Source: Pygmaiobacter massiliensis
GTDB lineage: Bacteria > Bacillota > Clostridia > Oscillospirales > Ruminococcaceae
DNA length: 64,000 bases
Assembly: GCF_900199435.1 (NCBI RefSeq)
Contig: NZ_OAML01000003.1
Coordinates: forward strand, 699,166 to 763,165
Reading direction: 5' to 3'
Every line of letters starts with the position of its first letter. Positions within the stretch are counted from its first letter, which is position 1. Made by a program: the position numbers and the translations under genes. The notes beneath the pieces are model-generated. The model was not told the DNA's origin. It made no database searches and saw only the letters and a list, made by a program, of their open reading frames with translations. Below, in pieces: positions 43,292-51,821 of the stretch.

Positions 43292-44632
43292 GTGGCTTTT
43301 GAAAGTTTAAGCGAAAAACTGGCAGGCGCGTTTAAACGCCTGCGGCAAAAAGGTAAGCTCTCAGAGTCGGATATCAAAACAGCAATGCGCGAAGTGCGCA
43401 TGGCGCTGCTGGAGGCCGACGTCAACTATAAAGTAGCCAAAGATTTTATCGCAACTGTGACCGAGCGTGCCATTGGCGCAGAGGTAATGGAAAGCCTGAC
43501 CCCTGCACAGCAGGTCATCAAAATCGTCAACGAAGAGCTGACGAACCTGATGGGCAGCGAAAGCAAAGGCATCCATATCAACTCAAAACCGCCTACGGTG
43601 ATTATGATGTGTGGTCTGCAGGGTAGTGGTAAAACCACCCACTCGGCAAAACTTGCAAAGTATTACCTTAAGCAGGGGCATCGCCCACTGCTGGTTGCCT
43701 GCGATATTTACCGCCCCGCGGCAATTGACCAGTTAAAAGTGGTTGGCGAAAAGGCCGGTGTGCCTGTTTTCGAGATGGGCACCGAACAGCCCGATTTGAT
43801 TGCAAAAAAAGCACTGGGCCATGCGAAAGATCATGGCAACGACATCGTAATTCTCGATACCGCAGGCCGTCTGCATATAGATGACGCACTGATGGAAGAG
43901 CTCTGCCGCGTCAAAGAGATTGTTAAGGTAGACGAAACCATTCTGGTCATCGACTCGATGGTCGGCCAGGACGCCGTGAACGTGGCGGAAAACTTTAATA
44001 CCCGCATTGGGGTTGATGGAGTTATCCTCACCAAACTCGACGGCGACACCCGTGGCGGCGCAGCGCTTTCTGTGCGTGCCGTTACCGGCAAACCCATTAA
44101 ATTCGCAGGCATCGGCGAAAAGCTGGATGACCTCGAAGTATTCCACCCCGAGCGTATGGCAAGCCGTATTCTTGGCATGGGCGACGTGCTGACCCTGATT
44201 GAGAAAGCACAGAATGTCCAGGACGAGAAAAAAGCTGCTGAAACCGCGCGCCGAATGATGGAAAACAAGTTCGATATGAACGACATGCTGGACCAGCTGG
44301 TGCAGGTGAAGAAGATGGGCGGCGCAAGCGCAATGCTCTCTATGATTCCCGGCGGCGCAAAGCTGTCTGACGATGACGTGGAAAGCGGCGAAAAGCAGTT
44401 CCGCCGCATTGAGGCTATCATCCAGAGCATGACCAAAGCAGAGCGCGCAAAGCCGTCGATGATTGACCCCAAGCGCAAACGCCGTATTGCGGCGGGCAGC
44501 GGCACAAGGGTAGAGGACGTCAACCGCTTGCTGCGCCAGTTTGAGCAGATGCAAAAGATGATGAAACAGTTTAAAAAGAACCCCAAAGCGTTTGGCCGCA
44601 AAACCGGCCTTGGCAGAATGATGGGCATGTAA
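43292..44632 (+). CDS. ffh: Signal recognition particle protein Ffh
   Basis: A 446-aa SRP GTPase. The N domain (about 1-85) is followed by the G domain with GLQGSGKTT (about 108-116), DTAGRL and TKLDGDTRGGAALS. The methionine-rich M domain (about 300-446, ending MQKMMKQF) binds the SRP RNA and signal peptides. The start is GTG, with TAGGAGGG 8 nt upstream. It directs membrane proteins to the translocon. It is second in the ylxM-ffh-rpsP-khpA-rimM-trmD operon. Confidence 0.98.
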   Translation: MAFESLSEKLAGAFKRLRQKGKLSESDIKTAMREVRMALLEADVNYKVAKDFIATVTERAIGAEVMESLTPAQQVIKIVNEELTNLMGSESKGIHINSKPPTVIMMCGLQGSGKTTHSAKLAKYYLKQGHRPLLVACDIYRPAAIDQLKVVGEKAGVPVFEMGTEQPDLIAKKALGHAKDHGNDIVILDTAGRLHIDDALMEELCRVKEIVKVDETILVIDSMVGQDAVNVAENFNTRIGVDGVILTKLDGDTRGGAALSVRAVTGKPIKFAGIGEKLDDLEVFHPERMASRILGMGDVLTLIEKAQNVQDEKKAAETARRMMENKFDMNDMLDQLVQVKKMGGASAMLSMIPGGAKLSDDDVESGEKQFRRIEAIIQSMTKAERAKPSMIDPKRKRRIAAGSGTRVEDVNRLLRQFEQMQKMMKQFKKNPKAFGRKTGLGRMMGM

Positions 44633-44701
44633 TTTTAGGTTTTTACCGGCTACCGGTTAAAATAAATTTTTCAACTTATTGATATTTTGGAGGATAAGAC
44701 A

Positions 44702-44944
44702 ATGGCAGTTAAAATCAGACTGCGCCGCATGGGCGCAAAGAAAAACCCGTTCTATCGTGTGGTTGTGGCAGATTCCCGCTTCCCCCGCGACGGCCGCTTC
44801 ATCGAAGAGCTTGGCTACTATGACCCGACCAAAGAGCCCAGCGTTTTCGAAATTGATGCAGAGAAAGCTAAAAAATGGATCGCTACTGGCGCACAGCCGA
44901 CCGATACCGTTCGCGTTCTGCTGAAGAAAAAAGAAATCATCTAA
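44702..44944 (+). CDS. rpsP: 30S ribosomal protein S16
   Basis: An 80-aa ribosomal protein with the family start [24 protein letters not shown], then [12 protein letters not shown]. Length is typical. ATG 44702 follows TGGAGG. Codon use is optimised. Confidence 0.98.
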   Translation: MAVKIRLRRMGAKKNPFYRVVVADSRFPRDGRFIEELGYYDPTKEPSVFEIDAEKAKKWIATGAQPTDTVRVLLKKKEII

Positions 44945-44984
44945 TCTAAGCAATTAAATTAGACTGATTTGGAGGTAATTCCTA

Positions 44985-45218
44985 ATGAAAGAACTCCTTA
45001 TCACGCTCGCAGCCGGCCTTGTGGAAAACAAGGAAGCGGTCAACGTGACAGTTGACGAGCCGAACGAAGAAGGCGTTGTTGTCTACCACCTTAGCGTGGC
45101 AGAGGACGACATGGGCCGCGTCATCGGCAAGCAGGGCCGTATCGCGAAAGCGATCCGCGTTGTCATGCGTGCGGCTGCTGTCCGTGAGAACCAGAAAATC
45201 ATGGTCGAGATCGACTAA
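44985..45218 (+). CDS. khpA: KH domain RNA-binding protein KhpA
   Basis: A 77-aa single KH-domain protein with the GxxG loop inside MGRVIGKQGRIAKAIRVVMRAAA. KhpA binds small RNAs and mRNAs with KhpB and affects cell elongation in Firmicutes. It sits in its standard place between rpsP and rimM, with SD GGAGG 9 nt upstream of ATG. Confidence 0.96.
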   Translation: MKELLITLAAGLVENKEAVNVTVDEPNEEGVVVYHLSVAEDDMGRVIGKQGRIAKAIRVVMRAAAVRENQKIMVEID

Positions 45219-45236
45219 GATTTTTGCTTATGAACT

Positions 45237-45278
45237 AAAGCGTGCCGCGGGATGCGATGCCCGTCGGCGCGCTTTTTT
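45237..45278 (+). terminator. Internal terminator/attenuator between khpA and rimM
   Basis: AAGCGTGCCG pairs with CGGCGCGCTT (one mismatch/wobble) with an inner CGGG/CCCG helix, followed by six T residues. It would reduce rimM-trmD transcription relative to rpsP-khpA. Confidence 0.75.
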
Positions 45279-45311
45279 CAAACTTTTCCAGAAAAAGAGA
45301 GGGTACAGCTT

Positions 45312-45830
45312 ATGCGCAAACAATATCTGGAAGCCGGCAAATTTGTGACCACTCACGGCATTATGGGAGAGCTGAAAGCTTATCCCTACTGCGACGGGCC
45401 GGAATTTCTTTGCGATTTTGACCGGTTTTATCTTGATGATGCCGGTAAAAAAGAACTTGAGGTGGTTTCTGCACGGGTGCAGAAAAATGTAACCTTGCTT
45501 GAAATTGAAGGAATCCATTCTATTGAGGACGCACGTCCTCTTATCAATAAGGTGTTTTATATCAACCGTGACGACGTAGAGCTGCCAGAAGGCTTGCATT
45601 TTGTGCAGGACCTGATTGGTTGCGCGGTGGAAGATGCCGAGACCCACGAGGTCTACGGTGAAATCATCGACGTCAGCAACAACGGTGCGTCTGACATTTA
45701 CGAAATCCGCAAGCCGGATGGCAAGACCGTCTGGTTCCCTGCGGTAGAAGCATTCCTCGCCAGCACCGACATAGATGCAGGCAAGGTGCTGGTACGCCCC
45801 ATCGGAGGTATGTTTGACGATGAGGATTGA
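45312..45830 (+). CDS. rimM: Ribosome maturation factor RimM
   Basis: A 172-aa protein that helps mature the 30S head by binding S19. The N-terminal domain begins YLEAGKFVTTHGIMGELKAYPYCD. The PRC-barrel domain follows about residue 95 (DLIGCAVEDAETHEVYGEIIDV, then IYEIRKPDGKTVWFPA). ATG 45312 is chosen over an upstream in-frame start inside the attenuator. It overlaps trmD by 11 bp. Confidence 0.96.
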   Translation: MRKQYLEAGKFVTTHGIMGELKAYPYCDGPEFLCDFDRFYLDDAGKKELEVVSARVQKNVTLLEIEGIHSIEDARPLINKVFYINRDDVELPEGLHFVQDLIGCAVEDAETHEVYGEIIDVSNNGASDIYEIRKPDGKTVWFPAVEAFLASTDIDAGKVLVRPIGGMFDDED

Positions 45831-46530
45831 CATTGCGACGCTGTTTCCTGAAATGTGCGAAACCGTTTTGAGTGAAAGCATCATCGGGCGTGCCCGGCGC
45901 AATGGCAAAATCGAGATGCACTGCCACAATATCCGTGATTACACGATTAACCGGCAGAAAAGCGTAGACGATTATCCGTACGGTGGAGGACACGGTATGG
46001 TGCTTCAGGCCCAGCCGCTTTATCTGTGCTGCAAGGCCATTGAAGCGCAGCAGCAGGTAGAAAAGCCCCACGTTATCTTCATGACAGCGGGCGGCAAGCG
46101 GTTTACGCAGCAGCGTGCCAAAGAGCTGGCACAGCTGCCGGCGATTACGCTGGTGTGCGGCCACTACGAAGGCATGGACGAGCGTGCATTGCAGGAGCTG
46201 GCCGATGAAGAAATCAGCCTGGGCGATTTTGTCATCACAGGCGGCGAACTTGCCGCGTTGGTGGTGGCAGACAGTGTTGCTCGCATGTGCGACGGTGTGC
46301 TGTCCTGCCAGGAAGGGTATGAGGACGAGAGTTTTTATTCCGGACTATTGGAATACCCGCAGTACACCCGCCCGGAGGTGTGGCGGGGCCGCGCGGTGCC
46401 TGATGTATTGCGCAGTGGACATGCCAAAAAAATATCCGACTGGCGACAGGAGCAGGCGCTTGCACGCACCGCAGAACGCCGCCCGGATTTGCTGGAAAAA
46501 TATCTGGCAGCGCACAAAGAAAATGAATGA
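45820..46530 (+). CDS. trmD: tRNA (guanine-N1)-methyltransferase TrmD
   Basis: A 236-aa SPOUT methyltransferase making m1G37 in tRNAs. Motifs include IDIATLFPEM, the DDYPYGGGHGMVL loop, LVCGHYEGMDER and the knotted ISLGDFVITGGELAA. The start ATG 45820 overlaps the end of rimM, with GGAGG upstream. rplS, which commonly follows trmD, is not present next; HPr is found instead after 230 bp. Confidence 0.97.
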   Translation: MRIDIATLFPEMCETVLSESIIGRARRNGKIEMHCHNIRDYTINRQKSVDDYPYGGGHGMVLQAQPLYLCCKAIEAQQQVEKPHVIFMTAGGKRFTQQRAKELAQLPAITLVCGHYEGMDERALQELADEEISLGDFVITGGELAALVVADSVARMCDGVLSCQEGYEDESFYSGLLEYPQYTRPEVWRGRAVPDVLRSGHAKKISDWRQEQALARTAERRPDLLEKYLAAHKENE

Positions 46531-46574
46531 AAACGTTTCCTGTTGGAAATCCTTGTTTTAATTCACTAACGATG

Positions 46575-46603
46575 TTGAAAACTTTGTGGTAATACTATAC
46601 AAT
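46575..46603 (+). promoter_or_regulatory. Distal promoter upstream of ptsH
   Basis: TTGAAA (46575-46580), 17-bp spacer, TACAAT (46598-46603). Confidence 0.55.
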
Positions 46604-46670
46604 ATAACTGCAAAAACTATGTTTTGAAAACAGCGACCCGCTGAATTTTAAGACAGCTGCAGGTTTGTGG

Positions 46671-46699
46671 TTGACGCAGAAACAAGTTTAGGATATCAT
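46671..46699 (+). promoter_or_regulatory. Proximal promoter upstream of ptsH
   Basis: TTGACG (46671-46676), 17-bp spacer, TATCAT (46694-46699). The -10 region is part of ATATCATAAAGATATGAT, an imperfect inverted repeat. Confidence 0.6.
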
Positions 46700-46761
46700 A
46701 AAGATATGATAACGTATCTGTCACTTCATGAAAATTTTGACGAAACAGGAGTGTTTTTACT

Positions 46762-47025
46762 ATGTTTGTAAAAGAAGTCACCGTTGAAAATCAAGTTGGT
46801 CTGCACGCACGTCCGGCAACCTTTTTTATTCAGAAAGCAAATGAGTTCAAATCTTCCATCTGGGTTGAAAAAGAAGAGCGCCGTGTCAACGCAAAAAGCC
46901 TGCTGGGCGTTCTGTCCCTGGGCATTGTAGGCGGCACCACCATTCGCATCATTGCTGACGGCGCAGACGAGCAAGCTGCTGTCGAAGGTCTCATTAAGCT
47001 GGTCAACTCCGGCTTCAGCGACTAA
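46762..47025 (+). CDS. ptsH: Phosphocarrier protein HPr
   Basis: An 87-aa PTS phosphocarrier. His15 in GLHARPA is the PEP-dependent phosphorylation site (via enzyme I), and Ser46 in NAKSLLGVLSLG is the HPr-kinase site used for catabolite repression in Firmicutes. Both are present, so it is HPr rather than Crh (which lacks His15). It is monocistronic, with its own promoters and terminator. ptsI is not adjacent. Confidence 0.96.
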   Translation: MFVKEVTVENQVGLHARPATFFIQKANEFKSSIWVEKEERRVNAKSLLGVLSLGIVGGTTIRIIADGADEQAAVEGLIKLVNSGFSD

Positions 47026-47040
47026 TTATTTCATAAACGG

Positions 47041-47082
47041 AAATACTGCCTGTGAGCGTTTGCCCACGGGCAGTATTTTTTT
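47041..47082 (+). terminator. Terminator after ptsH
   Basis: AAATACTGCCTGTG pairs with CACGGGCAGTATTT, then a T run. Confidence 0.92.
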
Positions 47083-47109
47083 GACTTTGCCGTTGTATTG
47101 TGGGATAAT
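47081..47109 (+). promoter_or_regulatory. Sigma-A promoter of uvrC
   Basis: TTGACT (47081-47086), 17-bp spacer, GATAAT (47104-47109). The -35 abuts the ptsH terminator T run. Confidence 0.65.
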
Positions 47110-47208
47110 CTGTACCATAGAAAACCAAACAAACTGCCGCAGCTAAAAAGAACAAAGGCGGTGTGGGTTAACTCTAATTTTGTATCCGAAAGGGGCGGTC
47201 GCTTTTCC

Positions 47209-49029
47209 ATGACCAAAGCAGAATTATACGAAAAGGCGTCGAAACTTCCGCTTTTACCGGGTGTATATATCATAAGTGATAAGCATGGCACCATTATCTA
47301 TATTGGCAAGGCCAAGCGGCTGCGCACCCGGGTTTCGCAATACTTCCGCGAAGGTGTTCCGCATGATACCAAAGTCACCCGAATGATTGAGAATGCTTAT
47401 TCTTTTGATTTTATCGTAACCACCAGCGAGTTTGAAGCGCTGGTGCTGGAGTGCAGCCAGATTAAGCTGCACTCGCCAAAATACAACATTCTGTTAAAAG
47501 ATGATAAGGGATATTGCTTTATCCGGGTAGGAAAAGACGAATATCCGCGTATTACGGCAGAATTACAAAAAAAGGACGACGGTGCCGAGTATATCGGCCC
47601 GTATATGAGCAGTTTCGCGGTGCGCCAGATGGTAGAAACCGCTGTACAGGCATTTCGCTTGCCAACCTGCAATCGCGTATTTCCGCGAGATTTCGGCAAA
47701 GATCGGCCTTGCTTGAACGCGCATATTGGCAGATGCATGGCACCATGCACCGGTAAGATTAGCAAAGAACGCTATGATGAATGCGTCAAAGGCGCTGCCC
47801 GGCTAATAAAAGAGGGCAAAAGTGAAATCATCAAAACGCTGCATGGGCAGATGATGGCGGCTTCGGAAGCGCTGGAGTTTGAAAAAGCAGCCCTGCTGCG
47901 CGACCAAATTGCTGCAATCGAAAAGGTAACAGCGGGCCAGCGGGTGGTGCAGAGCAGTATTAAAGATGCAGACGTATTCAGCTTTGCGGTGAAAGATAAC
48001 ACCGTCTGCGCGGCGATGCTGGTGTTCCGCGAAGGGCGACTGGTGGATAAAAACGAGTTTTTGTTTAAAGAAACCGATTCGGTGGATGAAGTGCGCGATG
48101 AGCTGTTGCCCCGCTATTATGATGACGAGCATGAGATTCCCAAACAGGTGCTTATTGATGCACTGCCTCAGGATGCAGATCAATTGGAGCAGCTGCTAAG
48201 CGAAAAAGCCGGGCGCAAGGTGCAAATCACAGTGCCGCAGCGCGGGGATGGCCCACGGCTGGTGCAGATGGCGACCCTGAACGCCATAGAAAGCCTAACG
48301 CTGCGCAGCGGACGTGTTTCGAAAGAGGAACGGCTGCTTGACGAGGTGGCACGCACGCTCGGGCTGTCTCAGGCGCCAGAGGTCATTGAAAGTTACGATA
48401 TTTCAAACTGGGGCGAGGGTACAAGCGTTGCGGGTATGGTTGTGTTTGAAAAAGGCAGACCAAAACGGAGCGGATATCGCAAGTTTAAGGTGAAAAGCGT
48501 GGTTGGTACCGATGACTTTGCCTCGATGGCAGAGGTGTTGCAGCGCCGCACCTGGGAGTATGAGCATGAGGGAACCGGGCAGTTTGGCATTAAGCCGGAT
48601 TTGATTTTGCTGGACGGCGGTAAGGGGCAGCTTTCTGCTGTGCGCGCGGCCTTGCGCGGCACAGCGTTTGAAGATGTCGCTATCTTTGGCATGGTCAAAG
48701 ACGACCGCCACCGAACCCGCGGTATTGTAGGAGATGGCGGCGAAATCGCACTTTCGATGCACAAATCAGTCTTTGCCTTTATCGGCACAATACAAGAAGA
48801 GGTGCACCGGTTTTCAGTCGGTTTTCAGCGCCAGCAGCGCAAAAAGAAAGCGTTTAAAAGCAGCTTGACTGAAATCGAAAATGTGGGTGAGGTAACTGCG
48901 AAAAAATTACTGAAAGAGTTCCGGACGATTCACGCCATCAGTGAAGCGACAATTGAAGAACTTTGTGCCGCAGGGGCTAGCTATAAGGCTGCTGAGGCGG
49001 TGTTCCACCATTATCACGCCAACCCTTGA
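47209..49029 (+). CDS. uvrC: Excinuclease ABC subunit UvrC
   Basis: A 606-aa nuclease that makes both incisions during nucleotide excision repair. It has an N-terminal GIY-YIG domain (LLPGVYIISDKHGTIIYIGKAK), a Cys-rich segment (CMAPCTG), and a UVR motif (about 200-235, binding UvrB). The RNase H-like endonuclease (ESYDISNWGEGTSVAGMVVF, then LILLDGGKGQL) and C-terminal helix-hairpin-helix motifs follow. ATG 47209 matches the family start (KASKLPLLPGVY). An upstream in-frame ATG at 47098 lies within the promoter. The SD is GAAAGGGG. Confidence 0.97.
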   Translation: MTKAELYEKASKLPLLPGVYIISDKHGTIIYIGKAKRLRTRVSQYFREGVPHDTKVTRMIENAYSFDFIVTTSEFEALVLECSQIKLHSPKYNILLKDDKGYCFIRVGKDEYPRITAELQKKDDGAEYIGPYMSSFAVRQMVETAVQAFRLPTCNRVFPRDFGKDRPCLNAHIGRCMAPCTGKISKERYDECVKGAARLIKEGKSEIIKTLHGQMMAASEALEFEKAALLRDQIAAIEKVTAGQRVVQSSIKDADVFSFAVKDNTVCAAMLVFREGRLVDKNEFLFKETDSVDEVRDELLPRYYDDEHEIPKQVLIDALPQDADQLEQLLSEKAGRKVQITVPQRGDGPRLVQMATLNAIESLTLRSGRVSKEERLLDEVARTLGLSQAPEVIESYDISNWGEGTSVAGMVVFEKGRPKRSGYRKFKVKSVVGTDDFASMAEVLQRRTWEYEHEGTGQFGIKPDLILLDGGKGQLSAVRAALRGTAFEDVAIFGMVKDDRHRTRGIVGDGGEIALSMHKSVFAFIGTIQEEVHRFSVGFQRQQRKKKAFKSSLTEIENVGEVTAKKLLKEFRTIHAISEATIEELCAAGASYKAAEAVFHHYHANP

Positions 49030-49054
49030 CAAAGCGCGCGAGAACCGTGATAAT
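49026..49054 (+). promoter_or_regulatory. Sigma-A promoter of rsmD, overlapping the uvrC stop codon
   Basis: Consensus TTGACA (49026-49031) overlaps the uvrC TGA (49027-49029); after a 17-bp spacer comes GATAAT (49049-49054). Confidence 0.75.
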
Positions 49055-49172
49055 AGTTAGGCGACACAGATTGTCGCAGCTGGTATTTTGCTGGTTTTGT
49101 CTGGCAAAAATCCGAATAAAACATAACATTGCGCGGCGATGTAATGGCTGCGTTTTCCGAAAGGATTTTATG

Positions 49173-49712
49173 ATGAGAGTAATTGCAGGTGACGCCCGCG
49201 GAACGCGGCTGGAAACTTTGCCGGGTGGCGAAGTAACCCGCCCCACCGTTGACCGAGTAAAAGAGGGCATGTTCAGCGCAGTACAGTTTGTGCTGCCCGG
49301 TGCCCGCGTACTGGACCTTTTTGCAGGCAGCGGACAGCTGGGCATTGAAGCGCTGTCGCGCGGCGCAGCACGCTGTGTATTTGTAGATGAATCCCGCGAA
49401 GCTGTGGGCGTTGTGACCAAAAACCTGAAAGCAGCAGGCCTGTTTACCAAGGCAGTCGTTACCAATATGAACGCACTTTCCTACCTTGCAGGTACACGCG
49501 ATGCGTTTGACATTGTGTTGCTCGACCCGCCCTATCGGCATAACACACTGGCAGAAATTCTTCCTCAGGTGGCCGCAGTTGTTTCAGAGGGCGGCATTGT
49601 GCTGGCAGAGAGCGAAAAAGGTGCACAGATGCCCCAAGAGGTAGATGGACTTGTGCTGAAAAAGCAGTACAAATATGGCACAGTGCTTGTGACCCGTTAC
49701 GAAAAAGAGTAA
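49173..49712 (+). CDS. rsmD: 16S rRNA (guanine(966)-N(2))-methyltransferase RsmD
   Basis: A 179-aa class I methyltransferase. It starts MRVIAGDARGTRLETL, with the substrate loop RPTVDRVKEGMFSAVQ, the SAM motif VLDLFAGSGQLGIEALSRGA and the catalytic LLDPPY. It methylates G966 of 16S rRNA. ATG 49173 has GAAAGGA 8 nt upstream; ATG 49170 is 3 nt closer. It is typically next to coaD, as here. Confidence 0.95.
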   Translation: MRVIAGDARGTRLETLPGGEVTRPTVDRVKEGMFSAVQFVLPGARVLDLFAGSGQLGIEALSRGAARCVFVDESREAVGVVTKNLKAAGLFTKAVVTNMNALSYLAGTRDAFDIVLLDPPYRHNTLAEILPQVAAVVSEGGIVLAESEKGAQMPQEVDGLVLKKQYKYGTVLVTRYEKE

Positions 49713-49814
49713 GATTGACCGCGTGCGGGTAACCCTGTTGCCCGCCGTTCGCTACCGTGCAGCTTTGCCTGCGGACAAGCTGTTACCGCCGATCCCGAAA
49801 GGAAGGATCTCCTC

Positions 49815-50300
49815 ATGAATATTGCACTTTGTCCCGGCAGTTATGATCCCGTTACGCTGGGCCACATGGATATCATCCGTCGCAGCGCGAAAATTTTCGA
49901 TAAAGTAATAGTCTTGGTGCTTGTAAACCGTGCTAAAGTACCAAGCTTTAGCGTGCAGGAACGCGTAGAGCTGATTCGCCGCGCAACCGCTAACATGCCG
50001 AATGTTTCAGTGGATTCGTCTGAAGGCTTGCTTGTGGACTATGCCAAAGAGCATGGGGCGCACGTTGCCGTTAAGGGGTTGCGCGCTGTAACCGACTTTG
50101 AGTATGAGTTTCAGCAGGCGCTGATTAATAAAAAGCTGGAAGATATGGAAACGATGTTTATGAGCTGCGCACCGCAATATATGTACCTTTCTTCGAGCAT
50201 GGTAAAACAAATTGCAGCCGAAGGGCGTGACATTGCAGAATTTGTGCCACCAGAGTTATGTGAAGAAATTATGGAAAGGCTGTACAAACAGCCCGAATAA
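49815..50300 (+). CDS. coaD: Phosphopantetheine adenylyltransferase
   Basis: A 161-aa enzyme joining ATP and phosphopantetheine to dephospho-CoA. The nucleotidyltransferase motif is CPGSYDPVTLGHMDII, then GLRAVTDFEYEFQQA and YLSSSMVKQIA. Length is as expected. The 102-bp space after rsmD folds into GCGGGTAAC/GTTGCCCGC and CAGCTT/AAGCTG hairpins. SD GAAAGGAAGG is upstream. Confidence 0.97.
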   Translation: MNIALCPGSYDPVTLGHMDIIRRSAKIFDKVIVLVLVNRAKVPSFSVQERVELIRRATANMPNVSVDSSEGLLVDYAKEHGAHVAVKGLRAVTDFEYEFQQALINKKLEDMETMFMSCAPQYMYLSSSMVKQIAAEGRDIAEFVPPELCEEIMERLYKQPE

Positions 50301-50338
50301 CGATACAATAAGAAGATAACAAGAGAGAGGTGAACGCC

Positions 50339-50797
50339 ATGAATATGGATGAATTGCTCGATTTGATGGATGAGACCTTAGAGGAATCGCCCAGTTTGCC
50401 CTTGACAGGCGGAAAACGCATGGTAGATGTGGACAAAATCCGTGACATCATCGATGATGTACGGCTTGCGATGCCCACCGAAATTAAACAGGCAAAAGCA
50501 ATTGTTAACGACCGTGCAGATATTGTGGCGGCTGCCCGCAGAGAAGCAGAGGCCATCATCAAAAAAGCAGAGGATCGCGCCCGTGCGCTTGTAGATCAGG
50601 AAGAGATTGTGAAGATAGCCCAGCAGCGTGCCGCTGAGCTTTTGGGTGCATCTCAGCAGCAGGCGCGTGAGATGCGTACAACGATTACCGACTACTGCGA
50701 AAATATGCTGCGCCAAACAGAGGAATCTCTTGCAAGAGGTGCCGCTGAAGTGAAAAATGTGCGCCAAACCCTGCGCCAGACCAGCAAAAACCAATAA
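50339..50797 (+). CDS. Coiled-coil ATPase-subunit-like protein downstream of coaD
   Basis: This 152-aa helical protein has a coiled-coil core (about residues 45-130: IVAAARREAEAIIKKAEDRARALVDQ in part) resembling ATP synthase b or DivIVA-type stalks. It has an acidic N-terminus (MDELLDLMDETLEE) and no membrane segment. Similar proteins, annotated simply as ATPase, follow coaD in Clostridia. A structural or scaffolding role is likely; a specific function is unknown. ATG 50339 is favoured by GAGAGG 8 nt upstream. Confidence 0.8.
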   Translation: MNMDELLDLMDETLEESPSLPLTGGKRMVDVDKIRDIIDDVRLAMPTEIKQAKAIVNDRADIVAAARREAEAIIKKAEDRARALVDQEEIVKIAQQRAAELLGASQQQAREMRTTITDYCENMLRQTEESLARGAAEVKNVRQTLRQTSKNQ

Positions 50798-50818
50798 GAA
50801 CTTTTAGAAGTTACATAA

Positions 50819-50857
50819 AAGCGGGAGCCTTGGAAAAAAGGCTCCCGCTTATTTATT
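50819..50857 (+). terminator. Terminator after the coiled-coil gene
   Basis: AAGCGGGAGCCTT pairs with AAGGCTCCCGCTT, then ATTTATT. Confidence 0.85.
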
Positions 50858-50923
50858 CCGTTTTCTTAACGCGAAAATAGGCGCGGCAGGGGAAAGCTAT
50901 CTATAGGAACCTTGCTTTATGCC

Positions 50924-50963
50924 GCAAAAAAACGCAGAAGATACCATAGCATCTTCTGCGTTT
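50924..50963 (-). terminator. Terminator after the Lrp-type regulator gene
   Basis: On the minus strand, AAACGCAGAAGAT pairs with ATCTTCTGCGTTT, followed by a run of T residues. Confidence 0.9.
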
Positions 50964-51047
50964 GTAATTTGTCACATTCCTTTTTTAGACGGGACCTTGC
51001 CTCTGTCTGAAACATGGGACTAGGAGCCGCTATGCATCAAGTGAGGC

Positions 51048-51476
51048 TTACAGCAGCTTCACACTGGCATTGGTGCTCGAAAGAATGATCTGAGTGCTGG
51101 TTTGCCCGATTTTCTGAAAGCGATTAATAAGCTTTTCCAGTGAGGACATATCTTTAGCAGCGACACTTACAATAAAGCTGTACGCACCCGTAACATGGTG
51201 GCACTGCAAAACGGCTGCCTGCTGTTCTACCAGCTGTTCGAACTCTTCACGCCGCTCTGGCGGAACGGAAAGGCTGATTAGCGCGCGAATGCTGCGTCCG
51301 GCCTGTTCCAGATTAATGATGGTCGTGTATCCTTCAATGATGCCTTCCAGCTCCATACGACGGATACGCTGCGATACGGCAGGCGGAGTCAGCGAAACTT
51401 GCTGTGCAAGCTCTTTTACCGTCATGCGTGCATTTTTTTCAAGCAATGCAAGAATTTGTTTGTCCAACATATCCAT
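51048..51476 (-). CDS. Lrp/AsnC family transcriptional regulator
   Basis: A 142-aa regulator. The N-terminal HTH reads LDKQILALLEKNARMTVKELAQQVSLTPPAVSQRIRRME. The C-terminal RAM effector domain (about 65-140) includes HHVTGAYSFIVSVAAKDMSSLE. Members respond to amino acids and form octamers. ATG 51476 is chosen because GAGGG lies 7 nt upstream; longer in-frame starts at 51497 and 51572 have weaker context. The target is not evident. Confidence 0.92.
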   Translation of the reverse strand: MDMLDKQILALLEKNARMTVKELAQQVSLTPPAVSQRIRRMELEGIIEGYTTIINLEQAGRSIRALISLSVPPERREEFEQLVEQQAAVLQCHHVTGAYSFIVSVAAKDMSSLEKLINRFQKIGQTSTQIILSSTNASVKLL

Positions 51477-51636
51477 AAGTTTACCCTCACGCTCCATAGT
51501 TTTTTCTTTTTTTAGTTCCCGGCTAAAAAAATAAGGATACATTTTGTATTTTTTATTTTTATACCCATTCACTAAATTATATTAAATATTTTTGGGTTTG
51601 TAAAGCCCCTTGTGTTTTTTGGCTCGTTGGGTTTGC

Positions 51637-51664
51637 TTGACTTTTTTAATGTTTCAGATATGAT
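51637..51664 (+). promoter_or_regulatory. Promoter of an orphan short transcript
   Basis: TTGACT (51637-51642), 16-bp spacer, TATGAT (51659-51664). No gene follows on this strand before a terminator at 51721-51757. Confidence 0.5.
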
Positions 51665-51670
51665 AGTATT

Positions 51671-51757
51671 TGTAGCATAGATTTTGAAATCTATTGATAC
51701 TTTCCCACCCCTCTATAAGGAAAACAGCCGCCATTCCCGGGCGGCTGTTTTCTTTTT
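51671..51757 (+). ncRNA. Candidate small RNA
   Basis: About 87 nt between a predicted start and a strong terminator, without a plausible coding frame. It has a TAGATTT/AAATCTA hairpin near the 5' end and the pyrimidine-rich single-stranded stretch ACTTTCCCACCCCTCT before the terminator, which could pair with Shine-Dalgarno sites. Confidence 0.4.
51721..51757 (+). terminator. Terminator of the orphan transcript
   Basis: Perfect AAAACAGCCGCC/GGCGGCTGTTTT stem with a 7-nt loop, then CTTTTT. Confidence 0.85.
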
Positions 51758-51775
51758 ATGTTTAAAGTAAAAGAT

Positions 51776-51806
51776 GTAAAACGCGCAGACTTTGTTAGTC
51801 TGCGCG
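51776..51806 (-). terminator. Terminator after nagB
   Basis: On the minus strand, CGCGCAGAC pairs with GTCTGCGCG, followed by TTTTAC. Confidence 0.8.
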
Positions 51807-51821
51807 CGAAAATGCTTTGGT

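Noticed and set aside
46762-47025. Crh (catabolite-repression HPr) instead of HPr
   Set aside because: His15 is present in GLHARPA; Crh lacks it.
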